A stretch of 51,740 bases of DNA from a bacterium (GCA_021810505.1 JAJZIR010000018.1:1-51740), one strand, 5' to 3'. Positions 32,313 through 40,695 are shown, numbered from the stretch's first letter. Made by a program: numbers and translations. The notes: generated by a model not told the origin, from the letters alone.

Positions 32313-33061
32313 CGACCCAGCTCCAAACGCTTGGCGAGCTGTTCGGGAAAGCCGGCCGCCCGCAGGCGGCGTTGAGTCTCGCGGACGTCGTAGTCCACCC
32401 GGCGCAGCTCCGCAACCAGGCCGTCCAGATCGAGCAGGGCGTAGCTGGCAGCCGGGTTACCGTCCCTGGGCTGGCCGACCGAGCCGGGGTTCAGGATGAA
32501 GCGCTCGGAATCCAGGGGAAGCTGGACCGAGCGCTCCCCGGCCGGCTGGTACTTGACCCAGCGCCCCCCTGGGCCGATGGCCGAGCGGTACAGGCCGGGA
32601 AGGTGGGTATGGCCGAGGCAGCAGCCCCAAGCCGAACAGGTCCCGAAGACCTCCCCAGCGGCGGCCGGCGCGTCGACGTAGCGCCAGGGGTCACCCGGGC
32701 TGCCGTGCGCGCAGAGCAGCTCCCCCTGCGGCCGGTCCAGTACGATCTGGTCCGGCCAGGTCCGCAACCAGTCCAGCTGCTCTGCGCGCAGCCGGTCGGC
32801 CTGCCAGCGCAGGGCCCACTCCGGGACGCTCCTAGGAGGCTCTCCTGGGGGGAGGCCGAGCAGCCAGAGCTCATGGTTACCCAGCAGCGGCTGTACCCCC
32901 TGGTCGCGCAGGCGATCGAGCACCGAGACAGGGTCCGGCCCGTAGCCCAAAGCGTCGCCGAGACAGATCGCGCGGTCGTAACCAGCTACAGCTGCGTCGT
33001 CCAGGACAGCATCCAGCGCCGTCAGGTTGCCGTGCACATCGCCGAGCAACAGCAGGCGCAT
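32309..33061 (-). CDS. YfcE/calcineurin-like metallophosphoesterase
   Basis: A 250-residue phosphoesterase with intact metal motifs: LLLGDVHGN, LGDALGYGPDP, LLGNHE, CAHGSP and LGHTHLP. The ILNPGSVGQPRDGNP segment is characteristic of this group, which includes phosphodiesterases active on small phosphate esters. ATG 33061 is favoured because TAGCAT ends 5 nt upstream; GTG 33076 is in frame but lies upstream of that box. Coupled to holB by a GTGA overlap. Confidence 0.9.
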   Translation of the reverse strand: MRLLLLGDVHGNLTALDAVLDDAAVAGYDRAICLGDALGYGPDPVSVLDRLRDQGVQPLLGNHELWLLGLPPGEPPRSVPEWALRWQADRLRAEQLDWLRTWPDQIVLDRPQGELLCAHGSPGDPWRYVDAPAAAGEVFGTCSAWGCCLGHTHLPGLYRSAIGPGGRWVKYQPAGERSVQLPLDSERFILNPGSVGQPRDGNPAASYALLDLDGLVAELRRVDYDVRETQRRLRAAGFPEQLAKRLELGR

Positions 33062-33066
33062 GCGGC

Positions 33067-33095
33067 ATGCTAGCACGGGGATGCTCTGCTAAGCT
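33067..33095. promoter_or_regulatory. divergent leaderless promoters (phosphoesterase / 170-residue protein)
   Basis: Minus-strand TAGCAT (33072-33067) ends 5 nt before ATG 33061; plus-strand TAAGCT (33090-33095) ends 6 nt before GTG 33102. Confidence 0.55.
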
Positions 33096-33101
33096 GGCAG
33101 C

Positions 33102-33614
33102 GTGGCTGCACTGCAAGACAGCTGGTATGACCTTTACGGCGCGCTGTGGTCGCTCTGGGAAGGCCTTCCGGGCGGCGATGACTGGCTGCTGGCCAGCACC
33201 GACCCCGGAGCTGTTGCCTCGCTGGAAGCGACCGACCCCCGCTTCAAAGGACGGCTGTGGTGGGTGCTGTGCCCCGAGCGCGCCGAGCTGCCGGTGGCGC
33301 GGGCGCTCCGCGCGGTGCGCCCGCGCGGCCTCTTCGCGCTGGGAGCCGACCTAGCCGGGGGACCGGCTGGCCGGCTGCCCTACCGGAGCGTCCGCTGGGA
33401 AGGGGGAGTGGGTTTCCTGGAGGGCGGCGAGCTCGCCGCCTGGCAGGGGGCGTTGTGGAGCGAAGGGGCCGGGGAGGCGCCGGACCCCTGGGGGGCCGCC
33501 GCCAGCGCCTGCGGAGTTCCGGTCTGCTGCTGCCAGCCCGGGCAGCTGCCCGGGCTGGCCCTGGCCTGGTGGCAGCGCAGCCCGCAAGCTCTGCTGGATC
33601 TGCGCGATCAGTGA
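33102..33614 (+). CDS. hypothetical protein upstream of hemW
   Basis: A 170-residue soluble protein, rich in Trp, Gly and Ala, with a short cysteine cluster (ACGVPVCCCQPG) near residues 141-154. No family recognised and no signal peptide. Codon-position GC bias and the tight GTGA coupling to hemW support a real gene. GTG start with a leaderless -10. The CCC run could bind a metal or be incidental. Confidence 0.7.
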   Translation: MAALQDSWYDLYGALWSLWEGLPGGDDWLLASTDPGAVASLEATDPRFKGRLWWVLCPERAELPVARALRAVRPRGLFALGADLAGGPAGRLPYRSVRWEGGVGFLEGGELAAWQGALWSEGAGEAPDPWGAAASACGVPVCCCQPGQLPGLALAWWQRSPQALLDLRDQ

Positions 33615-34726
33615 CCCCCATCTCCCACCTCTACCTGCACGTCCCCTTCTGCCCGACCATCTGCCCCTACTGCGACTTCCACGTGGTGCGGAGGCAAGCC
33701 GGCTGGGTAGAGGCCTACCTGAAGCGGTTGCTGGAGGAGGCCGGCCAGCTGGCCGGCCTCTGGCCGCTGGAACTGGAGACCATCTACCTGGGCGGGGGGA
33801 CACCTTCCTTCCTGCGCGACCGCGAGCTGGCTGCGCTGGTAGAGGGTCTGAGGGCTGCGGTCGGCTGGGCCGGGGAGGTCACCTTGGAGGTCAACCCGGG
33901 GACGGTCAGCCGGGCCAGGGCCGAGCTGTGGAGGGAGCTCGGCTTCACCCGGGCCAGCCTGGGGATCCAGAGCCTGGACGACCAGGTCCTGCGCTTCCTG
34001 GGAAGGACCCACAGCAGCAGGGCGGCCAGGGAGGCCGCCTCCTACCTGCGGCAAGCCGGCCTGAGGCTCTCGGCCGACCTGATCACCGCGGTGCCGAGTC
34101 AGCGGCTGGAGCGGGAAGTCGCCTCCTACCTGGAGCTCGACTTGGAGCACCTCTCGGCCTACAGCCTCACCGTCGAAGAGGGGACCGAGTTCGCCAGGCG
34201 GGGTGTGGAGGTCGCCGAGGAAGACGAGCGCGAAGCCTTCTACCGGACCGAAGAGCTGCTGGCCGAGGGGGGCCTGCTGCGCTACGAGATCAGCAACTAC
34301 GCCCGGCCGGGGGCCGAGTCGCGCCACAACCTGGGCTACTGGACCAACGCCTTCTACGCCGCTCTGGGCCCCAGCGCCGCCGGGCATTACCCCAGCGAGC
34401 GCCCGGGAGAGCTGGCCCAGCGGCGCACCGCAGCCACCCTGGAGGGCTGGCTGCGCGGGGAGGGCGGGGAGGTTCTCCCAGTCTCCCCAGCCCAGTACGC
34501 CAGCGACGCCGCCTTCATGGGCTTGCGCTTGGAGCGGGGGATCGACCTGCGCGCGCTGGGAGGCAGAACCGGCCTGGACCTGCTGGGCAGCTGGCCCCAG
34601 CTGCTTCGGCGGCCGCTGGAGGGCGGCCTGCTGGAGCTGCAGGGGGGACAGCTCAGGGCTACTAGAGACGGCTGGTGGGTACTCAACCAGCTGGTCACTC
34701 CCCTGGTGGAGTGGTCGGCCGGCTGA
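33611..34726 (+). CDS. hemW: HemW-like radical SAM heme chaperone
   Basis: A 371-residue radical SAM protein. The cluster motif CPTICPYC (Cys14, Cys18, Cys21) follows YLHVPF, as in HemW/HemN-like proteins, and YLGGGTPSFL, LEVNPGT, SLGIQSLDDQVLRFLGRTHS and YEISNYARPGAESRHNLGYW are present. HemW is a heme chaperone rather than a coproporphyrinogen oxidase. GTG 33611 overlaps the previous stop (GTGA); the reading frame extends far upstream without coding signal. Confidence 0.93.
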   Translation: MTPISHLYLHVPFCPTICPYCDFHVVRRQAGWVEAYLKRLLEEAGQLAGLWPLELETIYLGGGTPSFLRDRELAALVEGLRAAVGWAGEVTLEVNPGTVSRARAELWRELGFTRASLGIQSLDDQVLRFLGRTHSSRAAREAASYLRQAGLRLSADLITAVPSQRLEREVASYLELDLEHLSAYSLTVEEGTEFARRGVEVAEEDEREAFYRTEELLAEGGLLRYEISNYARPGAESRHNLGYWTNAFYAALGPSAAGHYPSERPGELAQRRTAATLEGWLRGEGGEVLPVSPAQYASDAAFMGLRLERGIDLRALGGRTGLDLLGSWPQLLRRPLEGGLLELQGGQLRATRDGWWVLNQLVTPLVEWSAG

Positions 34727-34808
34727 GCGGGCGCCGGCGCGCTCCGGAGAGCCGGATATCTCCCGCGCCAGCAAGCCAGCGCACCTTCCACGCCGGGCGC
34801 CGCGGTGT

Positions 34809-34842
34809 TACCATGGTGAAAACTGGCCGCGTACGCGGCCAG
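34809..34842 (+). promoter_or_regulatory. promoter and 20-bp palindrome before the FmdB-like gene
   Basis: TACCAT (34809-34814) is a -10 candidate. A perfect 20-bp palindrome (34823-34842, arms CTGGCCGCGT) starts about where transcription would, followed by AAGGAGG (34848-34854). It could be an operator or a 5'-end hairpin that protects the mRNA. Confidence 0.5.
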
Positions 34843-34858
34843 CCTTCAAGGAGGTCCC

Positions 34859-35158
34859 GTGCCGATCTACCGATACAAGAACCTGCACAGCGGAGAGGTC
34901 TTCGAAGTCAAGCAGAGCGTCTCCGATCCACCCCTGAGCCAGCACCCGGAAAGCGGGGATCCGGTCAAGCGGTTGGTCAGCCGGCCGGCCATCGCCTTCA
35001 AGGGATCCGGTTTCTACGCCACCGACTCCCGCAAGCCGAACGGGGAGGCAGGGGCCAAGGCGGACAGCGCACCCAAGGCTGAGGGTGCGGCGGCCGAAGG
35101 GGCCGGGGCGGCCAAAGCAGCGGAGCCCAAACCTGCCGAAGCCCCCGCCAGCGACTGA
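34859..35158 (+). CDS. FmdB-family protein without zinc cysteines
   Basis: A 99-residue protein with the FmdB layout: MPIYRY at the start, FKGSGFYATDSR at residues 48-59, and an Ala/Glu/Lys-rich tail. In the usual zinc ribbon two CxxC pairs follow; here they read NLHS and HPES, so all four ligands are gone while the spacing is kept. I recall similar Cys-free versions in Deinococcus-Thermus, unverified. The family was named for a regulator of formamidase; the real role is uncertain. GTG start, strong SD. Confidence 0.85.
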   Translation: MPIYRYKNLHSGEVFEVKQSVSDPPLSQHPESGDPVKRLVSRPAIAFKGSGFYATDSRKPNGEAGAKADSAPKAEGAAAEGAGAAKAAEPKPAEAPASD

Positions 35159-35173
35159 GCAGGATGACCGGAG

Positions 35174-35914
35174 GTGCCCAGACGCTGGGTGGTTTTGGTA
35201 GCCGCGCTATCTCTGTCTATCGGCTACGGCGCGGCGCGGTTGCAGGCTGAGCACCGCCTGGTCACTTCTGGAGAAAAGAATACCGTCCAGGTCGCCGGGG
35301 GGGCGCTCAGCGCCTTGGTCCAGGTCCGCTCCAGAATCCCCCGCCACCTGCGCCAGCCGGGAGGCCTGCGCACCGAGATCGGATCGGGCTTCTTCATCTC
35401 CAAGTATTTGATCCTGACCGACGATCACGTCGTCGCGCTCGCCAGCAGCATCTCGGTACGGCTGCGCGGCGGAAAGCTGGTAAAAGCACAGCTCCAAGCG
35501 GCCAACCCCGGCCTCGACCTGGCGATCCTCAGGGTCAACGCCCCCGCGCCCAAGGCGCTGCGCCTGAGCAGCAGCCGGAACCTGCTGCCCGGGGAGAAGC
35601 TGATCGTCTTGGGAAATCCCTACGGCATCCCTAACTTCATCGCCACCGGGGTGCTGTCGGCGGTGGCGAGGGCTGGCTCGCCGGGAGCCGGAGTCGGGGG
35701 GGCGCTGGGCAAACTGCTGATGACCACCGCTGCGGTGCTCTCCGGCGACTCGGGGGGCCCGGTCCTCGACTCCAGCGGCCGAGTGGTCGGGGTGGTGGAC
35801 GCCGATCTGGGGGCTCCCCTGCTGGTTCCCGGGGCCCAGATCGGCCTGGCCATCCCCAGCTCCACGGTGCGCGGCGAGCTGGCCAAGCTGCACCTGCCCC
35901 GGCCGAGCTCTTAG
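35174..35914 (+). CDS. secreted/anchored trypsin-like serine protease
   Basis: A 246-residue HtrA-like protease without PDZ. A hydrophobic N-terminal segment (about residues 5-24) directs export. The triad is His85 (LTDDHVV), Asp115 (GLDLAIL) and Ser193 (GDSGGPV). The loop after VLGNPYGIPNFIATG is typical of HtrA. It lies 15 nt after the FmdB-like gene. It is only loosely similar to the protease at 7667, so they are not a recent duplication. It converges with the FUN14 gene (4-nt overlap). Confidence 0.88.
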   Translation: MPRRWVVLVAALSLSIGYGAARLQAEHRLVTSGEKNTVQVAGGALSALVQVRSRIPRHLRQPGGLRTEIGSGFFISKYLILTDDHVVALASSISVRLRGGKLVKAQLQAANPGLDLAILRVNAPAPKALRLSSSRNLLPGEKLIVLGNPYGIPNFIATGVLSAVARAGSPGAGVGGALGKLLMTTAAVLSGDSGGPVLDSSGRVVGVVDADLGAPLLVPGAQIGLAIPSSTVRGELAKLHLPRPSS

Positions 35915-36264
35915 CCGCGGCGCAGCCCCAGGATAAAGAACACCACGAAGGCACCGCTGAAGGGGAGGTTGTGGGTCAGGGTGGCCAAGAGCGCGCTCCA
36001 GTCGGCCTGCAGGGCGTTCTGGGTCAGCAGGGGGGCGGCCGAGCGCTGCACCTCCAGCCAGTTGATCTGCAAGTAGCCGCCGGCGGCCAGCAGCTGCAGG
36101 GCTACGAACAGGATACCTACCACCACCAAGGCGATCTTGCCGATCACCTTGACGGCGTAGCCGGCGGCGAAGCCCAAGATGGCTCCCAGGGAAATCTGGC
36201 CCAGCGCCGGCGCCAGGCGGATCAGCGACAGGCTCTGCCCGGAGGGGGGCGGCGAGGGCGGCAT
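35911..36264 (-). CDS. FUN14-family membrane protein
   Basis: A 117-residue protein with three hydrophobic segments. The central GFAAGYAVKVIGKIALVVVG and LQLLAAGGYLQINW match the FUN14 domain, with glycine-rich helix GFAAGYAVK and the short linker ending in INW. Eukaryotic FUN14 proteins are mitochondrial outer-membrane proteins; the bacterial role is unknown. ATG start with TAGACT ending 6 nt upstream (leaderless); divergent from the sigma factor. Confidence 0.8.
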   Translation of the reverse strand: MPPSPPPSGQSLSLIRLAPALGQISLGAILGFAAGYAVKVIGKIALVVVGILFVALQLLAAGGYLQINWLEVQRSAAPLLTQNALQADWSALLATLTHNLPFSGAFVVFFILGLRRG

Positions 36265-36270
36265 AGCGGC

Positions 36271-36308
36271 AGTCTACGGGAACCATCTGCCAAGAGGTGA
36301 CGTATTGT
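36271..36308. promoter_or_regulatory. divergent leaderless promoters (FUN14 / ECF sigma)
   Basis: Minus-strand TAGACT (36276-36271) ends 6 nt before ATG 36264; plus-strand TATTGT (36303-36308) ends 5 nt before GTG 36314. The plus-strand box fixes the sigma start. Confidence 0.55.
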
Positions 36309-36313
36309 GGATT

Positions 36314-36895
36314 GTGGCCGCCCTCGCCGCCGATTTCGATCCGACCGCGGCCACCACGCTGTACCGGCTGAAGCGCGGCGACGAGGAGACGTGGTGCCGG
36401 CTCATCTCCTGCTATCAGGACCGCATGCTCAACTATCTCTACCACCTAGAAGGCGATCGCGACCGGGCCCTGGAGCTGACCCAGGAGGTCTTCTTCCGGG
36501 CCTGGAAGGGGATCGGGGGCTTCAAGGAGGCCGAGGCCTTCCTGCCCTGGCTCTATTCCATCGCCCGTAACACCCAGATCGAGGGGCACCGGCGCAAGCT
36601 GCTGCCGAGCTTCAGCCTGGAGGAAGCCAGCGAGAGCGGCTACGACCCCACCTCACCCTACCCGGACCAGGCCGAGGAGGCCGAGCGGGCCGAGGAGGCC
36701 GAGCGGGTCCAGCGCGCGATCGCCTCGTTAGCACCGGACTACCGCGAGGCGGTAGTGCTCCGCTTCCTCGAGGAGCTGTCCTACGAGGACATCGCCAGGG
36801 TGCAGGGCGTGGCGGTCGGGACCGCCAAGAGCCGGGTCTTCCGGGGCAAGGAGATGCTGGCCCTGGCGCTGCGGGAGCGAGATGCGGCTTCCTGA
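36314..36895 (+). CDS. ECF-type RNA polymerase sigma factor
   Basis: A 193-residue sigma-70 family protein with region 2 (DRMLNYLYHLEGDRDRALELTQEVFFRAWKGI, then FLPWLYSIARN) and region 4 (LAPDYREAVVLRFLEELSYEDIARVQGVAVGTAKSRVFRGKEML), joined by an acidic linker that contains the tandem EEAERAEEAER. No region 3, so group IV. GTG 36314 is chosen by its leaderless -10; TTG 36305 overlaps that box. It overlaps the following membrane protein by 14 nt, as sigma/anti-sigma pairs do. Confidence 0.92.
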   Translation: MAALAADFDPTAATTLYRLKRGDEETWCRLISCYQDRMLNYLYHLEGDRDRALELTQEVFFRAWKGIGGFKEAEAFLPWLYSIARNTQIEGHRRKLLPSFSLEEASESGYDPTSPYPDQAEEAERAEEAERVQRAIASLAPDYREAVVLRFLEELSYEDIARVQGVAVGTAKSRVFRGKEMLALALRERDAAS

Positions 36896-38009
36896 TTCGC
36901 TGCACGAGGCGCTGGAGCGCGGCCTCATCCCCCCGGGTCAGGAGCAGCTGGCCGGCGAGCTGGCCGCGGTCCAGCAGCGGCTGGCCGAGCTGCCCAGGCT
37001 CCGGGCTCCGGGCCACCTGGCCGCGGTGCTCAGCGCCGAGATCGCCGTTCAGGCGGGGCTGGAGGGCCTGAAGGGGAGGCGCCTCTCTGCCCCTCCAGCC
37101 CTAGCCGAGCAGGTGGCCCAGCGGATCGCCGAAGACGCGCACGGAGACGCGCTGGCGCGGCTGGCCGAGCTGCCCAGGCTCCGGGCTCCGGGCCACCTGG
37201 CCGCTCTCGCGGCGCACCGCATCGCCCGGTCAGCCCGGCCGGAGAGAGCGGCCCGCTCCCCTTGGCCGAGCCTGGCGCTGGGTCTAGCCGCCTGCGCCCT
37301 GGCCCTGGCTTGGTGGCTGGGCGGCCCGCTGCGCGACCTCGGCCGCCTGGCTGGCCTGGCGTCGGCTTCCCCCTGGCCGGCTCAGCTGGGCGAGGTCGGG
37401 CTGCTGGCTCTGGGCTTGTTGGCGCTGCGCGGTCGGCTGCGCCCGGCAGTCTGGAGCAGCGGCCTGGCCCTGGCCCTGGCGCTGCTGGCTCTGGGCCTGA
37501 GCCGCTCGGCCCCGGGGGTAGAGCAGCTAGGCGGCCTGCTGGCGCCGCTGTTCGCGCCCGGCCTGCGCTGGATCGCCCTGGGCTTGCTGCTGCTGACCCT
37601 GACCGCCCGGCTGCTCAGCCGGCCTTCTCCGCCGCCGAGCTGGGGGGAGCTGCGCCGCGGGCTGGGCCGGGGGGGTCTGCTGATGGGTCTGTTTTGGCCG
37701 ACCTGGCTGCTGCTGCGGCTCAACCCGGCTACCGCGGCGCTGGCCAGCGCCTTGGCCCTGGGTTGGGCGGCCTGGCTGCTGGGCGGCCTGGAAGTCCTGC
37801 TGGAGCAGCTAGGACGCTGGCTGGGAAGAGGGCGGCGCTGGCCCGGGCTGTTCTGGGGCCTGACCGCTCTCGCGGCGCTGATAGCCAGCTTGGCGCTGAG
37901 CCCGCTGTCCGGCTGGCTGTGGGGAGCGCTGGCTCTGCCCCTAGCCGGCCGGCTGCTGGAACCGGTACCCCAGCTGCGGCCCAGCGCTCAGGGGGGAGAG
38001 GTCAGGTAA
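36882..38009 (+). CDS. putative membrane anti-sigma factor with internal repeats
   Basis: A 375-residue protein. The cytoplasmic N-terminal part (residues 1-125) has three copies of a short motif: RAPGHLAAVLSAEIA, SAPPALAEQVAQRIA and RAPGHLAALAAHRIA. The first and third are embedded in a 48-bp exact DNA repeat. The remainder has about eight hydrophobic segments rich in Leu, Ala and Trp. Overlap with the sigma gene and location of the soluble part suggest it binds the sigma factor at the membrane. There is no zinc HxxxCxxC motif. Function is inferred from context. Confidence 0.7.
   Translation: MRLPDSLHEALERGLIPPGQEQLAGELAAVQQRLAELPRLRAPGHLAAVLSAEIAVQAGLEGLKGRRLSAPPALAEQVAQRIAEDAHGDALARLAELPRLRAPGHLAALAAHRIARSARPERAARSPWPSLALGLAACALALAWWLGGPLRDLGRLAGLASASPWPAQLGEVGLLALGLLALRGRLRPAVWSSGLALALALLALGLSRSAPGVEQLGGLLAPLFAPGLRWIALGLLLLTLTARLLSRPSPPPSWGELRRGLGRGGLLMGLFWPTWLLLRLNPATAALASALALGWAAWLLGGLEVLLEQLGRWLGRGRRWPGLFWGLTALAALIASLALSPLSGWLWGALALPLAGRLLEPVPQLRPSAQGGEVR
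36977..37024 (+). repeat. 48-bp exact direct repeat, copy 1
   Basis: Identical to 37157-37204, exactly 180 bp (60 codons) apart and in frame within the putative anti-sigma gene. It encodes RLAELPRLRAPGHLAA. Identity at every wobble position implies a recent duplication or gene conversion. Confidence 0.9.
37157..37204 (+). repeat. 48-bp exact direct repeat, copy 2
   Basis: Second copy of the repeat at 36977-37024. Recombination between the copies would delete 60 codons while keeping the frame. Confidence 0.9.
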
Positions 38010-38272
38010 GCCAGGAAGTCGGGCAGGTCTGGCCACTCCGAGGCCAACTGAGCGCTCAGGCAGGCGTCTCCGGGGTCCCCGGCCGGCAAGCGACCAGCCG
38101 CGACCAGCCGCTTGAGCTCGGCCTCGACCCGCTGAGCCACCCGCCTCAGCGGCATCCCCGCCGCCGGGATCCCGCAGAAACCCAGAAAGCTGCGGTGGAA
38201 GCTGGGGAGCAGCTCCAGGGGCAGGGCTGCTTCCAGCGCCCGGAAGGAGTAGGACGCTGGGGGGCAGCTCAA
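37988..38272 (-). CDS. small hypothetical protein downstream of aldolase
   Basis: A 94-residue protein with a helical middle (LRRVAQRVEAELKRLVAAG) and the acidic/aromatic end SEWPDLPDFLAYL. No family recognised. The TTG start at 38272 overlaps the aldolase stop as TTGA, the same coupling seen for sure genes here. Its end overlaps the anti-sigma gene by 22 nt on the other strand, so some of its sequence may be an antisense shadow. Confidence 0.55.
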   Translation of the reverse strand: MSCPPASYSFRALEAALPLELLPSFHRSFLGFCGIPAAGMPLRRVAQRVEAELKRLVAAGRLPAGDPGDACLSAQLASEWPDLPDFLAYLTSPP

Positions 38273-39189
38273 ACCCGGCCCACGCTTCCGAGCACGCCCA
38301 TCTTGTGCTCCACGATCTTGGCCATCAAGTCCCTGGCCGGCCCCAGAATCTTGCGCGGATCGAACTCTGCCGGAGCGGCCTCGAGCACCTCCCGGACGCC
38401 CACCGTGAAAGCCAGGCGTAGGTCGGTGTCGACGTTGACCTTGGCGATGCCGTGCTTGGTGGCGCGGCTCAAGTCCTCGTCGGCGATGCCCTGGGCGTCA
38501 CCGATCTCCCCGCCCGCCGCCCGCAGGCGCTCGACCACCCAGGCCGGCACTCCGGAGGAACCGTGGGCTACCAGGGGGATGGGGATCCTGGCCGCGACCT
38601 TTTCGATCCGGGCGTGGTCGATGAAGGGTCGCCCCTTACCCTTGTAGGCGCCGTGGCTAGTCCCGATGGCGATGGCCAGGTAATCCACCTGAGTGGCCTG
38701 GTAGAAGCGCTCGGCCTCGTCGGGATCGGTCAGGAAGGCGTCGGCCGCATCGACGGAGACGTGCTCCTCGACACCGCCCAGCCGGCCGATCTCGGCCTCC
38801 ACGGTTACCCCCATGGCGTGGGCCGCCTCCACCACCCGCTTGGTCTCCCTGACGTTATCTTCGAAGGGCAGATGGCTCATATCGATCATCACCGAGGTGA
38901 AACCAGCGCGCATGGCGCTCAGCGCCGAGGCGTAGGAGGAGCCGTGGTCCAGGTGCAGGGCGACCGGGACCCGGACCCGGCTGGCCAGATCGGCTACCAG
39001 GTGACCCAAGTCCTCGGTGCCCGCGTACTTGCGAGCGCCCTCGCTGATCTGGACCATCACCGGCGCGTTCAGCCGGTCAGCGGTGCGCAGAATGGCCTGG
39101 GTGATCTCCAGGTCGTTGGTGTTGAACGAGCCGACGCCGTAGCCTCCCTGCCGCGCAGGGACCAGAACCTCACTGCCAGTTACCAGCAT
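38269..39189 (-). CDS. fba: class II fructose-bisphosphate aldolase
   Basis: A 306-residue metal-dependent aldolase cleaving fructose 1,6-bisphosphate to glyceraldehyde 3-phosphate and dihydroxyacetone phosphate. GSFNTNDLE at the start, the zinc site ALHLDHGSS, VEAEIGRLGGVEEH, AIAIGTSHGAYKG, LVAHGSSGVP and AKVNVDTDLRLAF are in place. Length is standard. ATG with AGGAGGAAGC SD, 17 nt after gatB. With pfkA at 42694 it covers central glycolysis. Confidence 0.95.
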   Translation of the reverse strand: MLVTGSEVLVPARQGGYGVGSFNTNDLEITQAILRTADRLNAPVMVQISEGARKYAGTEDLGHLVADLASRVRVPVALHLDHGSSYASALSAMRAGFTSVMIDMSHLPFEDNVRETKRVVEAAHAMGVTVEAEIGRLGGVEEHVSVDAADAFLTDPDEAERFYQATQVDYLAIAIGTSHGAYKGKGRPFIDHARIEKVAARIPIPLVAHGSSGVPAWVVERLRAAGGEIGDAQGIADEDLSRATKHGIAKVNVDTDLRLAFTVGVREVLEAAPAEFDPRKILGPARDLMAKIVEHKMGVLGSVGRV

Positions 39190-39206
39190 GCTTCCTCCTC
39201 AGGCCC

Positions 39207-40664
39207 TCAGGGCCGTTCCGCCCGCTCGGCGGCCAGGCGCTCCAAGCGGGCCCGCAACAGGTCGCGCAGGCGCTCGGGCTGGGCCGCTCCGCCAGTCCTG
39301 CGCATGACCTGGCCGAACAGGGCGTGGATCGCCTTGGGGTTGCTGCCGGAGATGACCCGCTCGGCCAGCTCGCGCTGCTCCCGAAGGGTAGCCTCGATGG
39401 CCTCCGTCAGGGTGGTCTCGTCGCGGACCGCCCGCAGGCCGCGCGCTGCGACCAGCTCCTGGGGATCCCCGCCCTCCATCACCTCCGGGAGCAGCTCCTT
39501 GGCCATCTTGCCGCTGATCTCGCCCCGGTCGACCAGGGCCGCCAGGGCCGCCAGGTGCTCCGGCCGCAGGGGGCTGGCAGCGATCTCGATGCCGGAGGCG
39601 GTCAGGGTCCCGGCGACGTCGCCGAGCAGCCAGTTGACCAGGGTCTGGGCCGGTCCGGGGTAGGCGGCGATGGCCCGGTCCAGGAAACTGCTCAGGTCCG
39701 GGCTCTGAGACAGCAGCGCCGCCTCGGCCGCGCGGACCCCCAGGGCCAGGTAGCGGGCCTCCTTGGCCGAGGGGAGCTCGGGCAGCCTGGCCCGGATCTT
39801 CTCGATCCAGGGCTTGGTGATAGCCAGGGGAGGCAAGTCGGGTTCGGGGAAGTAGCGGTAGTCCGCCTCCTGCTCCTTGCTGCGCAGCAGGTAGGTGCGC
39901 CCCGCCGCCTCATCCCAGCCGAAAGTGGCCTGCCGCACCGCCTCGCCGGAGCGCAGCTGGCGGCGCTGCACTTCGGTCTGATACTCCAGGGCGCGCTGGA
40001 CGCTGCGGAAAGAGTTGAGGTTCTTGATCTCCACCTTGGTCCCCAGGGGTGCTCCCGGAGCGCGCAGCGAGAGGTTGACGTCGGCCCGCATCTTGCCCTC
40101 CTCGGGGTTGGCGTCGGAGACGCCCAAGGTCTGGGCCAGGCTGCGGAGCTGGTACAGGAAGTCCCTGGCCTCCAGGGGGCTGGTCAGGTCCGGCTCGGTC
40201 ACCAGCTCGATCAGCGGCATGCCAGCCCGGTTGAGGTCGAGCAGGGAGACCGGCTCCCCAGGGGGGTGGATCAGCTTCCCGGCGTCGTCCTCCAGGTGGA
40301 TCCTGCGGACGCGGACGGTGCGCCCGCCCAGGTCGAGGTGGCCCGAGCGGCCGATGGGGCTGTCGTACTGCGAGATCTGGTAGTTCTTGGGGGAGTCCGG
40401 ATAGAAGTAGTTCTTGCGGTGGAACTGGGCTCTCCCCTCCAGCTGGCACCCTAAGGCCAGGCCGAACAAGATGGCCAGCTCGACCGCTTGGCGGTTGATC
40501 ACCGGCAAGGCCCCGGGCAAGCCCAGAGTCAGCGGATCGGTGAAGGAATTCGGCTCGGCCGAAAAGTAGTCCGCCCGGCAAGCGCTGAACATTTTGGTCC
40601 TGGTCCTGAGCTGCAGGTGCACCTCGAGGCCGATGACCGCTTCTAGAGGCTCTGGCACTGCCAT
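39207..40664 (-). CDS. gatB: Asp/Glu-tRNA amidotransferase subunit B
   Basis: A 485-residue GatB that, with GatA and GatC (not in the window), amidates Glu-tRNA(Gln) and/or Asp-tRNA(Asn). Signatures: [84 protein letters not shown], and the C-terminal GatB/YqeY helical domain. ATG 40664 with AAGGAG SD starts right at the conserved N-terminus; the frame is open but non-coding upstream. Confidence 0.96.
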   Translation of the reverse strand: MAVPEPLEAVIGLEVHLQLRTRTKMFSACRADYFSAEPNSFTDPLTLGLPGALPVINRQAVELAILFGLALGCQLEGRAQFHRKNYFYPDSPKNYQISQYDSPIGRSGHLDLGGRTVRVRRIHLEDDAGKLIHPPGEPVSLLDLNRAGMPLIELVTEPDLTSPLEARDFLYQLRSLAQTLGVSDANPEEGKMRADVNLSLRAPGAPLGTKVEIKNLNSFRSVQRALEYQTEVQRRQLRSGEAVRQATFGWDEAAGRTYLLRSKEQEADYRYFPEPDLPPLAITKPWIEKIRARLPELPSAKEARYLALGVRAAEAALLSQSPDLSSFLDRAIAAYPGPAQTLVNWLLGDVAGTLTASGIEIAASPLRPEHLAALAALVDRGEISGKMAKELLPEVMEGGDPQELVAARGLRAVRDETTLTEAIEATLREQRELAERVISGSNPKAIHALFGQVMRRTGGAAQPERLRDLLRARLERLAAERAERP

Positions 40665-40689
40665 CTCCTTGGGGAACTGCGCCCCAGGC

Positions 40690-40695
40690 AGTCTA
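40690..40695 (-). promoter_or_regulatory. -10 box for gatB-fba
   Basis: TAGACT (minus strand 40695-40690) lies 25 nt before ATG 40664, giving a short leader of about 18 nt that holds the AAGGAG SD; this is a conventional, leadered promoter. Confidence 0.45.
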
